DNA of 62,888 bases from Sulfobacillus benefaciens (GCA_003023725.1 PXYT01000017.1:1488-64375); one strand, 5' to 3'; counted from the stretch's first letter, positions 8,740-18,527 are shown. Made by a program: numbers and translations. Notes: generated from the letters alone by a model not told the origin.

Positions 8740-9582
8740 TTAGTCCTGAAGCCAGGCTACATTACCATTCCATTGGACGCCGGCCAGGCGAGAAGAGGGG
8801 GGACACTTGGCACGATACACGAACAGAGCCGGGGCTGGCAACCTACGGTGTGAGAGGATTTCGAGATTGGCTATGCCTTTGATAATGAATCCGTCATAGC
8901 GTTGCCCGAAACTGCGGGTGTCATGAAAGTCCACTCGCCAGAGAGCAAAATCGTCTCCCAAGTCGAGGATTTCATCACAGACCTCTTCAAGGTGGAGGGA
9001 GCCGATGTCGTCTCTAGTCACGTCGTTCAGAAAGGGTTGGTGCCGAACCAGGACATGAATCCGCCATTCGTTGTACTGCAAACTCCTCATCAGCTCCCGG
9101 TCAAAAATGATTTCGCCGGCATTGTCGGTAATGTAAAGAATCGTTCCGCGCTTCGGAACTTGATTGAGAAATTGCGCGGAATCGTCTCTTGCCATCCCTT
9201 CAGCGATGGCTTGTTCCACCTGTTGTGAAATCTCGTCGGGAGGCATGCCTAAGCCGGCATCGATGATATTGCCGGCTGCAGCGTAAAGCACACGCGCCGG
9301 AATGTCCGACAGCGCAATGGGGTGGTCGTTCCAATAGCGGTCAGCCAGGCGATTAACGCGTCGTTTGTCTTCAACATAGGCGTCATCGGCACCCGTGTTT
9401 TCGTTGGCAATCTTGTACATCATGTTTAGCGCTATTCCGGGGTTGTCCAGAGTTTCCCATTGTGCACCCAGTACCGTCATGATTTCCGCCTGAATGGCGC
9501 GCTGATCAGGAATTTTTTGATGATCTAAGGTTCGCATCAGCTGAAGGTAAACGCAAGGGGCACATTCAGAAGAAATTTTCAT
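8740..9582 (-). CDS. DUF89 / ARMT1-like damage-control phosphatase
   Basis: 280 residues. Typical DUF89 features are seen in order: N-terminal SSECAPC (the C-x-x-C of the bacterial/archaeal subgroup), ARVLYAAAGNIIDAG, the metal site TDNAGEIIFD and a late IKGIANLE block with the final metal-binding region. DUF89 enzymes are metal-dependent phosphatases that hydrolyse damaged or stray sugar phosphates and related metabolites. The start ATG 9582 gives the N terminus normal for the subgroup; earlier in-frame ATGs would add an unconserved extension. It is transcribed alone. Confidence 0.88.
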   Translation of the reverse strand: MKISSECAPCVYLQLMRTLDHQKIPDQRAIQAEIMTVLGAQWETLDNPGIALNMMYKIANENTGADDAYVEDKRRVNRLADRYWNDHPIALSDIPARVLYAAAGNIIDAGLGMPPDEISQQVEQAIAEGMARDDSAQFLNQVPKRGTILYITDNAGEIIFDRELMRSLQYNEWRIHVLVRHQPFLNDVTRDDIGSLHLEEVCDEILDLGDDFALWRVDFHDTRSFGQRYDGFIIKGIANLEILSHRRLPAPALFVYRAKCPPSSRLAGVQWNGNVAWLQD

Positions 9583-9747
9583 CACTCGCCTCGCTATTCT
9601 TGGGATTTCAGGTCCTGTCGTGTAATATGGTGGAAAGCACAAATCAGGCGGATCCTGTGCTTGATGATCCCGTTGATAATACGCCAGCATAACGAGAATA
9701 CTCAATTGTCTGTTCCCATTTTATATTTTCTTAAGGAAGAGTCTAGC

Positions 9748-10371
9748 ATGTGCGGACGATTTAGTGCCACATTTACATGGAATGATCTGAAAACGTGGTG
9801 GCCTGTCGACAACGACATTGAACCGGGGTTCTCTCCGCGTTTCAATATTGCCCCCGGGCAAAATATTTTGACGGTGGGCCGTGGAGCGGGTGGCGAGTGG
9901 AGGGCGGCTTGGATTCATTGGGGCTTTCCGCTTGCTCGTAAACTTGTCATCAACGCCAGACGAGAATCAATTGAGAACAAACCACTTTTTCGTTATGCTT
10001 ATCATCACCAACGGGTGATTGTGCCTGCCGATGGATTTTATGAGTGGAAAAGGCCGGCTCGCCAGCCTTTTCGTTTTACACTGGACCAGCCTTTCGCTAT
10101 CGCAGCTATCCTGCTGCCGAATAGGGACCGGACGTGGCATGTGGTGCTTTTGACCACTGAGGCAGATGAGAATGTGGGAGCAATTCACGACCGCATGCCC
10201 TGGATTTTGTCTTCCGATCAAGTGCCCATGTGGTTAAGCCGCCAGGAGAGCCAGTATTTAAATCTGGACGTGAAGCCGGCGACATGGGTCGTTTACCCCG
10301 TAACCCGCCGGCTTAATAACGTCAAAAACGATGATCCCGGCTTAATCTTGCCCTCCGTTGAGCACTCTTAA
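9748..10371 (+). CDS. SRAP-domain protein (HMCES/YedK family)
   Basis: 207 residues. Members form a thiazolidine crosslink between Cys2 and abasic sites in single-stranded DNA, shielding them during replication. The key residues are present: Met-Cys2-Gly-Arg start, PRFNIAPGQ, NARRE at 69-73, GFYEW at 96-100 with Glu99, and HDRMP. The ATG at 9748 must be the start because the mature chain has to begin with Cys2. AAGGAAG lies upstream. Its last 30 nt overlap the convergent phosphatase gene. Confidence 0.95.
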   Translation: MCGRFSATFTWNDLKTWWPVDNDIEPGFSPRFNIAPGQNILTVGRGAGGEWRAAWIHWGFPLARKLVINARRESIENKPLFRYAYHHQRVIVPADGFYEWKRPARQPFRFTLDQPFAIAAILLPNRDRTWHVVLLTTEADENVGAIHDRMPWILSSDQVPMWLSRQESQYLNLDVKPATWVVYPVTRRLNNVKNDDPGLILPSVEHS

Positions 10372-10818
10372 AAAATTATCCAATGCTTCATCCAAGAGCC
10401 GGTAAACATGCTCAAAACCACCGGTATAAAAAGGGTCCGGGACATTTTTCTCCGCACCCGAAGAGAATTCCAGCACTTTGAACACATTTCGGGCATTGGG
10501 AGTCAAGTCGTGAATATCTTCCCAGTTTTCCTGGTCCATCACCAAAATCCAGTCATAGCGGGAAATGTCTTCGCGCGTTATTTGCCGGGCCTGGATGCCG
10601 TCAAACGAAATATCGTGGGTTTGAAGTACTTGCTGCGTGCCTTTGTGGGGTCTTTCACCAATATGCCAGTTGCCCGTTCCGGCAGAGTCCACGATAATTC
10701 GGCCGTTTAACCCCCGTTTTGCAACTTTGTCCCGGAACAGGGCCTCGGCCATGGGAGACCGGCAAATATTGCCGGAACACACAAATAACACGCGAATCGG
10801 TTGTTGCGGGTTTTGCAT
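10342..10818 (-). CDS. Low-molecular-weight protein tyrosine phosphatase
   Basis: 158 residues. The catalytic P-loop CSGNICRS begins with Cys14 and ends with Arg20, and the general acid Asp sits in DPFY (about residue 126). Family members dephosphorylate tyrosine or, in Gram-positives, arginine residues (YwlE type). The P-loop residue after CxGN is Ile rather than Thr; Thr is common in arginine phosphatases, so a tyrosine phosphatase is favoured, though not proven. It overlaps the convergent SRAP gene by 30 nt. Confidence 0.92.
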   Translation of the reverse strand: MQNPQQPIRVLFVCSGNICRSPMAEALFRDKVAKRGLNGRIIVDSAGTGNWHIGERPHKGTQQVLQTHDISFDGIQARQITREDISRYDWILVMDQENWEDIHDLTPNARNVFKVLEFSSGAEKNVPDPFYTGGFEHVYRLLDEALDNFLRVLNGGQD

Positions 10819-10874
10819 GCCAAAGTCATCCTCACTTATCCGATATCTTAATTCCTGTCATCCTGGAAAGGGCC

Positions 10875-11543
10875 TTAGCTTCCGCTTACAGAAATCGTTA
10901 CCGCTGTGATGTAATAGGGATGAACCGGTAACGAATGTTCTTTGGTTTGGGGATTGGTTTTTACCGGACCGTCGGCAATCTTCTGGACAACATTCCAGCC
11001 TTTCGTCACCCGTCCTAATTCAGTGTAAATCGGATCTTGGTTCAAGCTGGCGCTCTCGGGTCCGGTGCAAACGAAAAACTGGCTGCCGTTGGTGTTAGGA
11101 TTGCCGGTATTAGCCATGGCGACGATCCCGGGTTGGTAAGGATACGTGGGAGTTTCTCCGTTCCATTCGTAGCCGGGACCCCCTCTTCCGTCATTCAGCG
11201 GATCACCAGTCTGAAACATAAAGGGCTTGATGACCCGGAAAATTTCATCGCCGTTGAAGAATTGGTGGTGGGCCAAAAAGACAAAATTGTTCACCGCGGC
11301 GGGATCCTGCTTCGCAAACAGGGTCATGACAAAGGTTCCCGCCGTTGTTTTAATGGCCGCTTTATGAGTCTTATTCGGATTGATAAACATCTTGGGAGGA
11401 CTTGGCCACCGCAAATTGCGCCCACTGGTCACACTCTGAGCGTGACCGGCACTTTTAGCCGCCTGTTGGCCGCAGCCGGAAACGGCCAGAGGAACTGCCA
11501 AGCTCACGGCCGTCATAAGGAGCCGTAAATTTTTTGTCAACAT
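10875..11543 (-). CDS. Cyclophilin-type peptidyl-prolyl isomerase, lipoprotein
   Basis: About 222 residues. A signal peptide ends in the lipobox AVSGC, so the protein should be lipid-anchored outside the membrane. The rest is a bacterial cyclophilin: TTAGTFVMTLFAK, FFNGDEIFRVIKPFMFQTGDP, MANTGNPNTNGSQFFVCTG. It would catalyse cis-trans isomerisation of prolyl bonds to help exported proteins fold. Start ATG 11543 is chosen to give a normal signal peptide; a GAGGTGG stretch lies very close upstream, so the neighbouring TTG at 11540 is also possible. Confidence 0.92.
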   Translation of the reverse strand: MLTKNLRLLMTAVSLAVPLAVSGCGQQAAKSAGHAQSVTSGRNLRWPSPPKMFINPNKTHKAAIKTTAGTFVMTLFAKQDPAAVNNFVFLAHHQFFNGDEIFRVIKPFMFQTGDPLNDGRGGPGYEWNGETPTYPYQPGIVAMANTGNPNTNGSQFFVCTGPESASLNQDPIYTELGRVTKGWNVVQKIADGPVKTNPQTKEHSLPVHPYYITAVTISVSGS

Positions 11544-11597
11544 CTCCACCTCATCAATCATATTTCGCCGCTCATTGTATCATGATGCAGCCGGAGT

Positions 11598-12773
11598 TCA
11601 CATAGATTTTGCCAGGGGACGCTGTTTAAGGCTTAAGATATGCATAATATAGGCGACACTCAATAAGGCAAGCGCACTGAGGGAGACGCCGGTCCACCCC
11701 GACTGGGACCAGGCCATACTGGCGATCCCCGATCCTAATGAGCCGCCAATGAAATAACTGACCATGTACACCGTGTTTATCCGGGCTCTGGCGTCCGATC
11801 GCAGGGCATAGACACGGGACTGATTCGAAATCTGCCCGGCCTGGACCCCGAGGTCAAGCAGGATAATCCCGATGATCATGGCCCAAAGATGAGAGGACAG
11901 AGGCCACATCCACAGCCAGGCCACGGTCACGAGGATAATTGATGCACTGAGTGTGACGCGCGGATCTCTTTTGTCGGCTATGCGACCCGCCACCGGGGCA
12001 ATGCTGGCGCCGGCAATACCTAAGAGTCCAAATAACCCGATGACCGATGCCGTGTAGTGGTAGGGTGCGGCACTCAGCCGAAAGGTTAGTGTGGTCCAAA
12101 ATGCGCTGAATGCGCCAAAGAGTGCTCCTCCTGTCAAGGACGCCTTCACCAATTCCGGTTCGGAGCGGATGATGGGACCTAACGAGCGAATAAGCTCTAA
12201 ATAATTGTGGGATGGGGAACGGGGCATGGAACGAGGAAAGACAACGAGTACGATGATGGCGAAGAGGACCATGAGAATACCCGCCAAGCGGAAGACGTTG
12301 CGCCAACCTAGCCAGTCTCCGGTCATACCGCTAATCATGCGGGCTGCCAACACCCCGATTAGCAAGCCTGTCATAACCACGCCGACCACTCGTCCTCTTC
12401 GTTCATCCGGAGCCAAATCCGCGGCCACCGGTACAATAACCTGGGGGACGGATGTGAAGGCTCCCATTACGAAGTTGGCGAGAAGAAAAATGGAAAACTG
12501 TGTTGACGCGCCCACGAATTCCAAAGCAACCGCCGTCAAAAGAAAGAGGGCGATAATTAATTTCTTTCGTTCCATCAGATCCGCGAGCGGAACAAACAAC
12601 AGAAGCCCGGTGGCGTATCCGACTTGGGTAAGCATGGTGACGAGTCCCGCTGAACCGGGACTGACATGAAAGCTGTGCGCCATGAGGGCCAGAAGTGGTT
12701 GATTATAGTAAAGATTAGCCACACTGGCACCTGTTGTTACAGCCATAAACAATACGAGAGCAGAAAACGGCAT
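11598..12773 (-). CDS. MFS transporter (YnfM/arabinose-efflux-like)
   Basis: 391 residues with twelve hydrophobic segments. The loop 2-3 signature PLADLMERKK and the motif ADLAPDERRGRVVGVV after segment 4 place it in the drug/sugar efflux branch of the major facilitator superfamily. The NLYYNQPLL motif at the first helix is common in the YnfM-like group. The ATG at 12773 follows AGGAGG by 5 nt, which excludes the much longer open frame upstream. The substrate is unknown. It is transcribed divergently from the quinone oxidoreductase. Confidence 0.88.
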   Translation of the reverse strand: MPFSALVLFMAVTTGASVANLYYNQPLLALMAHSFHVSPGSAGLVTMLTQVGYATGLLLFVPLADLMERKKLIIALFLLTAVALEFVGASTQFSIFLLANFVMGAFTSVPQVIVPVAADLAPDERRGRVVGVVMTGLLIGVLAARMISGMTGDWLGWRNVFRLAGILMVLFAIIVLVVFPRSMPRSPSHNYLELIRSLGPIIRSEPELVKASLTGGALFGAFSAFWTTLTFRLSAAPYHYTASVIGLFGLLGIAGASIAPVAGRIADKRDPRVTLSASIILVTVAWLWMWPLSSHLWAMIIGIILLDLGVQAGQISNQSRVYALRSDARARINTVYMVSYFIGGSLGSGIASMAWSQSGWTGVSLSALALLSVAYIMHILSLKQRPLAKSM

Positions 12774-13056
12774 AATATCCTCCTGACCAAGGTTTTGATC
12801 CGGGGCAGTCCCCTTGAATAATGCATACCTTCCCATTCTGCCCACGGATGACTCGACGAACATTGTTGAGAGTCCTGTGATTGTCAAGTTTGTGATGCCC
12901 CGATCTACGCCAGGCTCTGAGAACACGTTGCGAATCCGCACAGGAAGTATAACAATGGGGGTTGAAACTCGAAAGAGGTTTGAACTGCCAGTGAACCGAG
13001 GTGAGTGGTACAATTTTTTCGGCACCAGGCAGTCAATGAATTTGGGAGGAATCATC

Positions 13057-14049
13057 ATGAAAGCCATTGTATTAAAAGAATTTGGAGGGCCTGAGGTCTT
13101 GCGGGTTGAAGATATTCCGCTCCCCGAATGCGGCCCCGACGACATTTTGATCCGCATTCGCGCAACAGGAGTTAACCGAGCGGACTTGTTGGAACGGCAA
13201 GGGCTTTATCCGCCTCCGGATCCCCAGCCTCGCTATCAAATTCCGGGACTGGAATGCGCCGGAGTAGTGGAGAAAGTTGGGCAGCGGGTGACCCGTTTTC
13301 ATCCGGGCGACCGGGTCATGGCTTTGGTGAGCGGGGGCGCTTATGCCGAGTATGTGAGTTGTCCGGCAGACAACGCCTGGATTATTCCCGAAGGGCTAAG
13401 TGATGTGCAAGCGGCTGGCATTCCCGAAGCTTTTGTCACCGCGTACGATGCATTGGTGGACAAGGCCGGATTAAAAGTCGGGCAGCGAGTGTTGATTCAT
13501 TCCGGAGCGGGAGGGGTCGGATCCGCGGCAATTCAACTGGCTCGGCAAATGGGATTACATATCGCAACCACGGTAGGATCTGCGGAGAAAGCCGAGCACA
13601 CGAAGAATTTTGGTGCGGAAATCGCCGTAAATTACCATGAGCAGGATTTTGTGGAGGAGGTCCGCAAGTGGTCGGGTGCTCAGGGTGTGGATGCGGTGTT
13701 GGATTTTGTGGGACAAAACTATTTGCAACGGAATTTGTCCGTCTTGCGTACAGGAGGAGTGGTCGTGGTTATTGGCACCCTGAGCGGAGCCAAAGGCCAA
13801 ATTGATTTGGGTGAGTTGTTGAAGAAGCGCCTTATTGTTCGCGGCACGGCTCTTCGATCCCGTCCCAGCTATGACAAAATGCACTTGGTGCAGGAGTTCC
13901 AGGAGGCAACCGGAGCATTGTTTGAAACGGGGCGTTTACGGGCCGTTATCGACCGAACCCTTCCATTGGATCAGGCACCGGAAGCACACCGATACATGGC
14001 AACAAACAAGAATATCGGAAAAATTATCCTGAGTGTGTCTCAAGGCTGA
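13057..14049 (+). CDS. NAD(P)H:quinone oxidoreductase, PIG3-like MDR family
   Basis: 330 residues in the medium-chain dehydrogenase fold without the catalytic zinc ligands. The GroES-like N-terminal half carries ATGVNRADLLERQGLYPPP, a signature of PIG3/TP53I3-type quinone reductases. The nucleotide site HSGAGGVGSAAIQLA lies at about 148-162. It would reduce quinones with NADPH in the cytoplasm. The start ATG has GGGAGGA 6 nt upstream. Its 3' end overlaps the convergent DHH gene by 26 nt. Confidence 0.9.
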   Translation: MKAIVLKEFGGPEVLRVEDIPLPECGPDDILIRIRATGVNRADLLERQGLYPPPDPQPRYQIPGLECAGVVEKVGQRVTRFHPGDRVMALVSGGAYAEYVSCPADNAWIIPEGLSDVQAAGIPEAFVTAYDALVDKAGLKVGQRVLIHSGAGGVGSAAIQLARQMGLHIATTVGSAEKAEHTKNFGAEIAVNYHEQDFVEEVRKWSGAQGVDAVLDFVGQNYLQRNLSVLRTGGVVVVIGTLSGAKGQIDLGELLKKRLIVRGTALRSRPSYDKMHLVQEFQEATGALFETGRLRAVIDRTLPLDQAPEAHRYMATNKNIGKIILSVSQG

Positions 14050-14911
14050 GGTGTAAATACTCGCTCACACGCTTTAATACAGCATGAGCGTGAGATGGGT
14101 CATATGGTCCCGGATAATCCAGCCGCCCTCCCGCTGCGCGGGCATGGCCGCCTCCGTTGAATAGCCGCTCCATCAGGTGCGCGGCATTGACACGTCCGTC
14201 GCTGCGCACGGATAACCGTCCGTCCGGCTTGATAAGAATGACCAAGGCCATGTTCTGGTTCAGCAAGTGATGGGCAATTTCATTGGTTGCTCCTTCTCGG
14301 GTTAAGGGGATGGCAACGATAGGCAAAGGCGACGAGATTTTGAGTGCACGTGCCAATTGCTCCTCTGTGTACTGCCTTTCTTGGAAAATCAAGTCGGCGA
14401 GTAATTTCTGTTCGTCGGGAGTGTAAGGGGCCCACCCCCTCGCAAATCGGTTTTTATACCAGTTATAACCCAAGGCCTGAAATAAGCGGTTGAGATTTTG
14501 GCCCGCTTCGCGGCAAGGCTTCCATAAGTCATAGCGCTCCACGGCACGAATCAGGCGATCCCATTCGGCTGATGTGTTGAGCCAGTGTTGCTGAATGGCA
14601 AAGTCATAAAACAAGTGAGATCCTGATTTTTTCATGTCGACCAGCACGTTGGCATACTGACTGATGGCCAGGGCTGATTGGTGATGATCTAAAACTTTTG
14701 CGATACGGGGCCCGACGAGGGTGTACTGCTCAGGTTTAATAGAAACATCTGCCAAATAGAGGGCCGCTTCCCGGGGAACTTCTTCGATACCTTGAAGAAC
14801 CCGGTCGGGCTCCACGAAGATGGGAGTGATTCCGGCGTGTTCTGCAATGAGGGCAGCCGTTGCCCCGTCCAGACAATTTTTGTGTGTAATCAGCGATCCG
14901 CGGTTCGTCAT
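14024..14911 (-). CDS. DHH-family phosphoesterase
   Basis: 295 residues. DHH motifs are recognisable but altered: THKNCLDGATAALI in place of the first D-x-D motif, VLDHHQSA for the DHH motif, and the DHHA1 signature GGGHARAAGG near the C terminus. Relatives include oligoribonuclease/pAp phosphatase NrnA and cyclic-dinucleotide phosphodiesterases, but this protein has the short-chain form with no sensor domain. A nucleotide phosphodiester substrate is likely. ATG 14911 has GGGAGG 5 nt upstream. A small exported-protein gene lies 46 nt upstream on the same strand. Confidence 0.85.
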   Translation of the reverse strand: MTNRGSLITHKNCLDGATAALIAEHAGITPIFVEPDRVLQGIEEVPREAALYLADVSIKPEQYTLVGPRIAKVLDHHQSALAISQYANVLVDMKKSGSHLFYDFAIQQHWLNTSAEWDRLIRAVERYDLWKPCREAGQNLNRLFQALGYNWYKNRFARGWAPYTPDEQKLLADLIFQERQYTEEQLARALKISSPLPIVAIPLTREGATNEIAHHLLNQNMALVILIKPDGRLSVRSDGRVNAAHLMERLFNGGGHARAAGGRLDYPGPYDPSHAHAVLKRVSEYLHLSLETHSG

Positions 14912-14957
14912 GACAGCCTCCCTGGAATGTGTCGTGTCGTGTGGCCAGCCCTTTAAG

Positions 14958-15257
14958 TTAAGAGGGATCCAGCCGCAATACGTCGATTCTGCGGGCACTT
15001 ATGGTATGGCCTTTTATCGTGCCTGCCAACCGTATGGTTGTTCCGGCCTGTAACAGGTCCAGCCGGGAAATTGCCGTGTCCTGGGAGAGTTCAATGGTAT
15101 AAACGACCGGACGGTCGGAGTGGATCTGGGAATAGGCCAAAAGCCGTTCTGAGATCCTGCGAGTTTCGGACGGCGCAACATGATGAATCGAGGTGAGAAG
15201 GGTGGCGGTCATTAACATGATGACCAGCTGCCTGGATGATCCCTTTCGCACCGCCAT
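14958..15257 (-). CDS. Small exported or anchored protein, unknown
   Basis: 99 residues: a short basic N terminus, a hydrophobic segment at about 9-24 that could be a signal peptide or anchor, then about 70 polar residues with alternating hydrophobics that may form a small beta-barrel (end: AGTTIRLAGTIKGHTISARR). AAAGGAGG lies about 10 nt before ATG 15257. No family was recognised. It precedes the DHH gene on the same strand by 46 nt, so cotranscription is plausible. Confidence 0.6.
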   Translation of the reverse strand: MAVRKGSSRQLVIMLMTATLLTSIHHVAPSETRRISERLLAYSQIHSDRPVVYTIELSQDTAISRLDLLQAGTTIRLAGTIKGHTISARRIDVLRLDPS

Positions 15258-15372
15258 CGCATATCGTCCTCCTTTGTGGATAATAGTCGTTTCAGACTTA
15301 CATAAAGAATTATTCGGGAATCTTTGCGAAAGTCCTGCTGTCAGGGGCCGGCTATTTGTATTCGAAATGAGT

Positions 15373-16623
15373 TTAGGCTGTTTGGCGCACCCGGAATATG
15401 AGAACGGATCCCAACGCGAAATAAATAAACGTGACCAGGAAGAGCAGCCGATAGGCTTCGCCCAAAGGAACCAGATGCGACAAGGGGGCAATTACCAGAC
15501 CGGCAATAAATCCGGCGCCCACTTGGCCGAGATTGAAGGATGCCTGCCATAAGCCCATGCTTCTTCCCTGAGAGGGGCCTGGGGGCAGTACGTCTACCGC
15601 CAGGGCCCAGTCGGTGGAGAGATAGATTCCATAACCTATTCCAAAAACCAGTCCCATGGCCAAAATAAGGAACATGCTATCCGTAAATACAAAGGTGAGG
15701 GCCGTGGCACCCATGAGCAAGCCCCCAGTGAACACCAGAATCTTTCGTTTGTGTACCCGATCGGAAATCCAGCCGGCGATCAACACCGAAATGAGGGAAC
15801 CCAGGGTTAGCAAAACCAGGATGCGAAAGACGGTCGCTTCCGGGCTCTTCAATCCTACGGTGAATTTCAGGTAGTAAAACAGATAGTTTTCCAAGGTGGC
15901 AAATCCTAGCATGACCATCAAACGAGTGGTGAAGACCCACCAAAAGTCCGGAAAAGATCGGGGCGATATCCACAGCTGGCGGAGTCCCTGGGCAACAGTG
16001 ACCACAGGAACGGTAAGGGAACGCGAATCGTGTTCATGCACTCCAAACTGGGTAATGGCCCATCCCAGCACCAATATCGCAGACAGAATCCAGAATACGG
16101 TCTTGTCTCCAAAATAATTCGGGGCCAGAGCCCCGAAAATGATAGCGAATTGTGTCATAAACCCCATCCATCCGGAGGCCAGTCCGCGTTGATCTTCCGA
16201 AACCAAGTCCGGAATTAGTGCCTGGTACGCTGCTTGTGCCAAGTTGGAAAAAAATTGAACCATCAGGTATCCGGCGGCAAAGAGGATGAGCGAACGGCCG
16301 GAATACCCCATTATCAAAAGCCCTAGCACATTGCCGAACGTTCCCCACATGATATAGGGCCGTCTTCGTCCCCAAGCATGGCGGACACGGTCGCTCACCC
16401 ATCCGGCCCACGGTTGCACAAAAGTGGCGATGAGGGACCCACCGACAACCAAAGCCGACAATACACTGGTTGACGCATTACGACCGACAATATATAAGAC
16501 CGCCCGGGGAACCACGATGATAATGAGAGCGGTCCATTGAATATTGGAGGCGAGCCAATAAAAACTCAATGCCAAATTTTGCATTATTGATAAGTGCTGT
16601 TTTGTGTCCTGGGTATTCTGCAT
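15373..16623 (-). CDS. MFS transporter (sugar/cation symporter-like)
   Basis: About 416 residues with twelve membrane segments. The loop motif AGWVSDRVRHAWGRRRPYI between segments 2 and 3 and the repeated AGWISDRVHKRK in the second half resemble GPH- and SLC45-type sugar transporters. The substrate is not visible. The start is uncertain: ATG 16623 has only a moderate purine-rich site upstream, and ATG 16650 is in frame. It faces away from the downstream PLP-enzyme gene. Confidence 0.82.
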   Translation of the reverse strand: MQNTQDTKQHLSIMQNLALSFYWLASNIQWTALIIIVVPRAVLYIVGRNASTSVLSALVVGGSLIATFVQPWAGWVSDRVRHAWGRRRPYIMWGTFGNVLGLLIMGYSGRSLILFAAGYLMVQFFSNLAQAAYQALIPDLVSEDQRGLASGWMGFMTQFAIIFGALAPNYFGDKTVFWILSAILVLGWAITQFGVHEHDSRSLTVPVVTVAQGLRQLWISPRSFPDFWWVFTTRLMVMLGFATLENYLFYYLKFTVGLKSPEATVFRILVLLTLGSLISVLIAGWISDRVHKRKILVFTGGLLMGATALTFVFTDSMFLILAMGLVFGIGYGIYLSTDWALAVDVLPPGPSQGRSMGLWQASFNLGQVGAGFIAGLVIAPLSHLVPLGEAYRLLFLVTFIYFALGSVLIFRVRQTA

Positions 16624-16906
16624 AACGTGCGCCGCCCTTTCCAAGGCCATTCCTTGCTTTATTTTACATCGGGCGTAAATAATCCTGCTTTATTGAGGAT
16701 GATAAAGCCGTTATCGATCGACATCCCGCCGATTGCCCAGACATGCCATAATCAGGGCCCGGATTCTCTGCGTGGGGAACTTAGAACGATAGCGGAGCCT
16801 ACACGAGAGCCACACAAAAGGGCTAGAAGAGAGTTTGTTGGCATCACTTCACGGTAATGGGTCAGGTATAATGAAAAAGAATGCGGTAAGGGGGAGACAG
16901 AAAGTC

Positions 16907-17839
16907 ATGTCGGATAGGGACGGTATCTTGCCGGATGTTCTTGCGGCTGTGGGCCACACACCTCTCGTGGCTCTTCGGCGCATTGTGCCGGACAACGGGG
17001 TCGACGTGGTTCTGAAGTTAGAAGCGGTTAATCCGGGAGGCAGTATCAAAGACCGGATCGCGCGCAGTTTAATTGCTGTGGCCGAGAGTTCGGGGCGTCT
17101 CAGGCCGGGAGGCGTGATAGTCGAGGCGACCGCCGGGAATACTGGCATTGCTCTGGCTATGGCGGCGGCGGTTAAAGGGTACCGGTCCATGTTTGTGGTG
17201 CCGGACAAGATGAGTGCGGATAAAATCTCGATCCTCAAGGCTTATGGAGCCGAGGTCCAAGTGGTTCCGGATGTGCCTCGAGATAACGACAATAATTATC
17301 AACACGTTGCCAAACGTTTGGCCCAGGAGATTCCTGGGGGTTGTTACATGGGTCAGTTCGAAGAAGCTGCAAATCCCGAAGCACATTACCTCTCAACCGG
17401 ACCGGAAATCTGGGATGGAACTCAAGGGCGTGTGGATGCGGTTGTGGCCGGAGCGGGAACCGGGGGAACCATCAGCGGAATAGGGCGATTCTTAAAAGAA
17501 AAAAAACCCGGAATATTAGTGGTAGGCGCCGATCCCGTTGGGTCCATCTTTACCGGGCCGGTGTCTCCTTTTAAAATTGAAGGGATGGGCGAAGACTACT
17601 ATCCAGCGACTTTGGATGTCACGGTAGTAGATCGTTGGCTGGCGGTATCCGATGACGAAGCGTTTGCCATGACCAGACGTTTGGCCCAGGAAGAAGGTAT
17701 TCTGGTTGGAGGCTCAAGCGGAGCCATTGTCCATGTGGCACTAAGGGTTGCAAAGGAGTTGAAGCCCGGCTCCCTGATTGTGGCCGTGGCCCCGGACACG
17801 GGGCGTAATTATTTGAGCAACATCTTTTCCGGTGTGTGA
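16907..17839 (+). CDS. PLP-dependent cysteine synthase / cystathionine beta-synthase-type enzyme
   Basis: 310 residues, fold-type II PLP enzyme. The cofactor lysine is Lys48 in PGGSIKDRIA, followed by the substrate loop EATAGNTGIALA and the phosphate-binding GAGTGGTISG. It would form cysteine from O-acetylserine and sulfide, or cystathionine from serine and homocysteine. The EGMGEDYYPATLD stretch is more like catalytic cores of cystathionine beta-synthase than CysK, but no regulatory CBS domain is present. ATG 16907 has GGGGGAG 10 nt upstream. A rhodanese follows about 340 nt later, a sulfur-related neighbour. Confidence 0.88.
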   Translation: MSDRDGILPDVLAAVGHTPLVALRRIVPDNGVDVVLKLEAVNPGGSIKDRIARSLIAVAESSGRLRPGGVIVEATAGNTGIALAMAAAVKGYRSMFVVPDKMSADKISILKAYGAEVQVVPDVPRDNDNNYQHVAKRLAQEIPGGCYMGQFEEAANPEAHYLSTGPEIWDGTQGRVDAVVAGAGTGGTISGIGRFLKEKKPGILVVGADPVGSIFTGPVSPFKIEGMGEDYYPATLDVTVVDRWLAVSDDEAFAMTRRLAQEEGILVGGSSGAIVHVALRVAKELKPGSLIVAVAPDTGRNYLSNIFSGV

Positions 17840-18176
17840 GGGGGCAAAGAAGCGCCAGAGGTACGAGACTGTAGTCTCACAGCCCCACGATTTTTCTCTC
17901 CCCGGGATGTTTTACGGATTCCCGAGGACTGTAAATCATCGGAAACTGAGGGGGGAGAAGCGGACAGGCCAATCTCGTTAGGCCGCCTATCAATTCTAGG
18001 GATGTGGCTTCCCGTCTCGGGGCGTGGTGGCAGGGAACGGACATGGAAGCATCCTTTTTGGCCGGTGAGAAGGTGTGCCTCCAGCTTTATAGCCACGTCT
18101 GTGACAAAGAATCGGTGATACAATGGCACTCAGAATATCCGAAACAATGACTGGTGAGAAAGGGCGGGATGCACGG

Positions 18177-18527
18177 ATGTTGGAATGGCTCGTCGGGAAA
18201 AGGCGCGAAAACGCTTCCCCAAAAGTTCCGACGACAATAGATCCTGAGGAAGTGAAGGAACTTTTGGATAAAGGCGAGAAAATTGTTGTTCTCGATGTGC
18301 GGCAGCAACACGAATACCGCAGCGGCCATATTAAAGGGGCTCAACACATTCCCCTTATGGAATTGAACAAACGGGTCCATGAGTTAAGAAAGGACAACAC
18401 CATTATTACGGTGTGCCACTCAGGACGGCGTAGTGCCCAGGCCGCGAGACTTCTTCGCGCGGAAGGATTCACTGTGCGCAATATGGCCGGAGGAATGATG
18501 AGATGGCGTGGCAGGATCGTGAGATAA
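18177..18527 (+). CDS. Rhodanese-like sulfurtransferase
   Basis: About 116 residues, one rhodanese domain. The active-site loop CHSGRRS starts at Cys80, and LDVRQQHEYRSGHIKGAQHIP is the conserved first half. Single-domain rhodaneses carry persulfide sulfur to acceptors such as cysteine desulfurase partners or cyanide. The start is uncertain: ATG 18177 has a GGGCGGG stretch upstream, and in-frame ATGs at 18147 and 18123 would extend it. A short basic N-terminal segment precedes the domain. A small membrane protein follows 38 nt later. Confidence 0.88.
   Translation: MLEWLVGKRRENASPKVPTTIDPEEVKELLDKGEKIVVLDVRQQHEYRSGHIKGAQHIPLMELNKRVHELRKDNTIITVCHSGRRSAQAARLLRAEGFTVRNMAGGMMRWRGRIVR

Noticed and set aside
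11598-13157. Long form of the MFS gene starting at 13157
   Set aside because: The extra 128 residues are not membrane-like, and ATG 12773 has an AGGAGG site and starts the conserved transporter.
17868-17890. Short palindrome GAGACT-GT-AGTCTC as terminator after the PLP enzyme
   Set aside because: Six-base stem with a 2-nt loop and no adjacent T-run.
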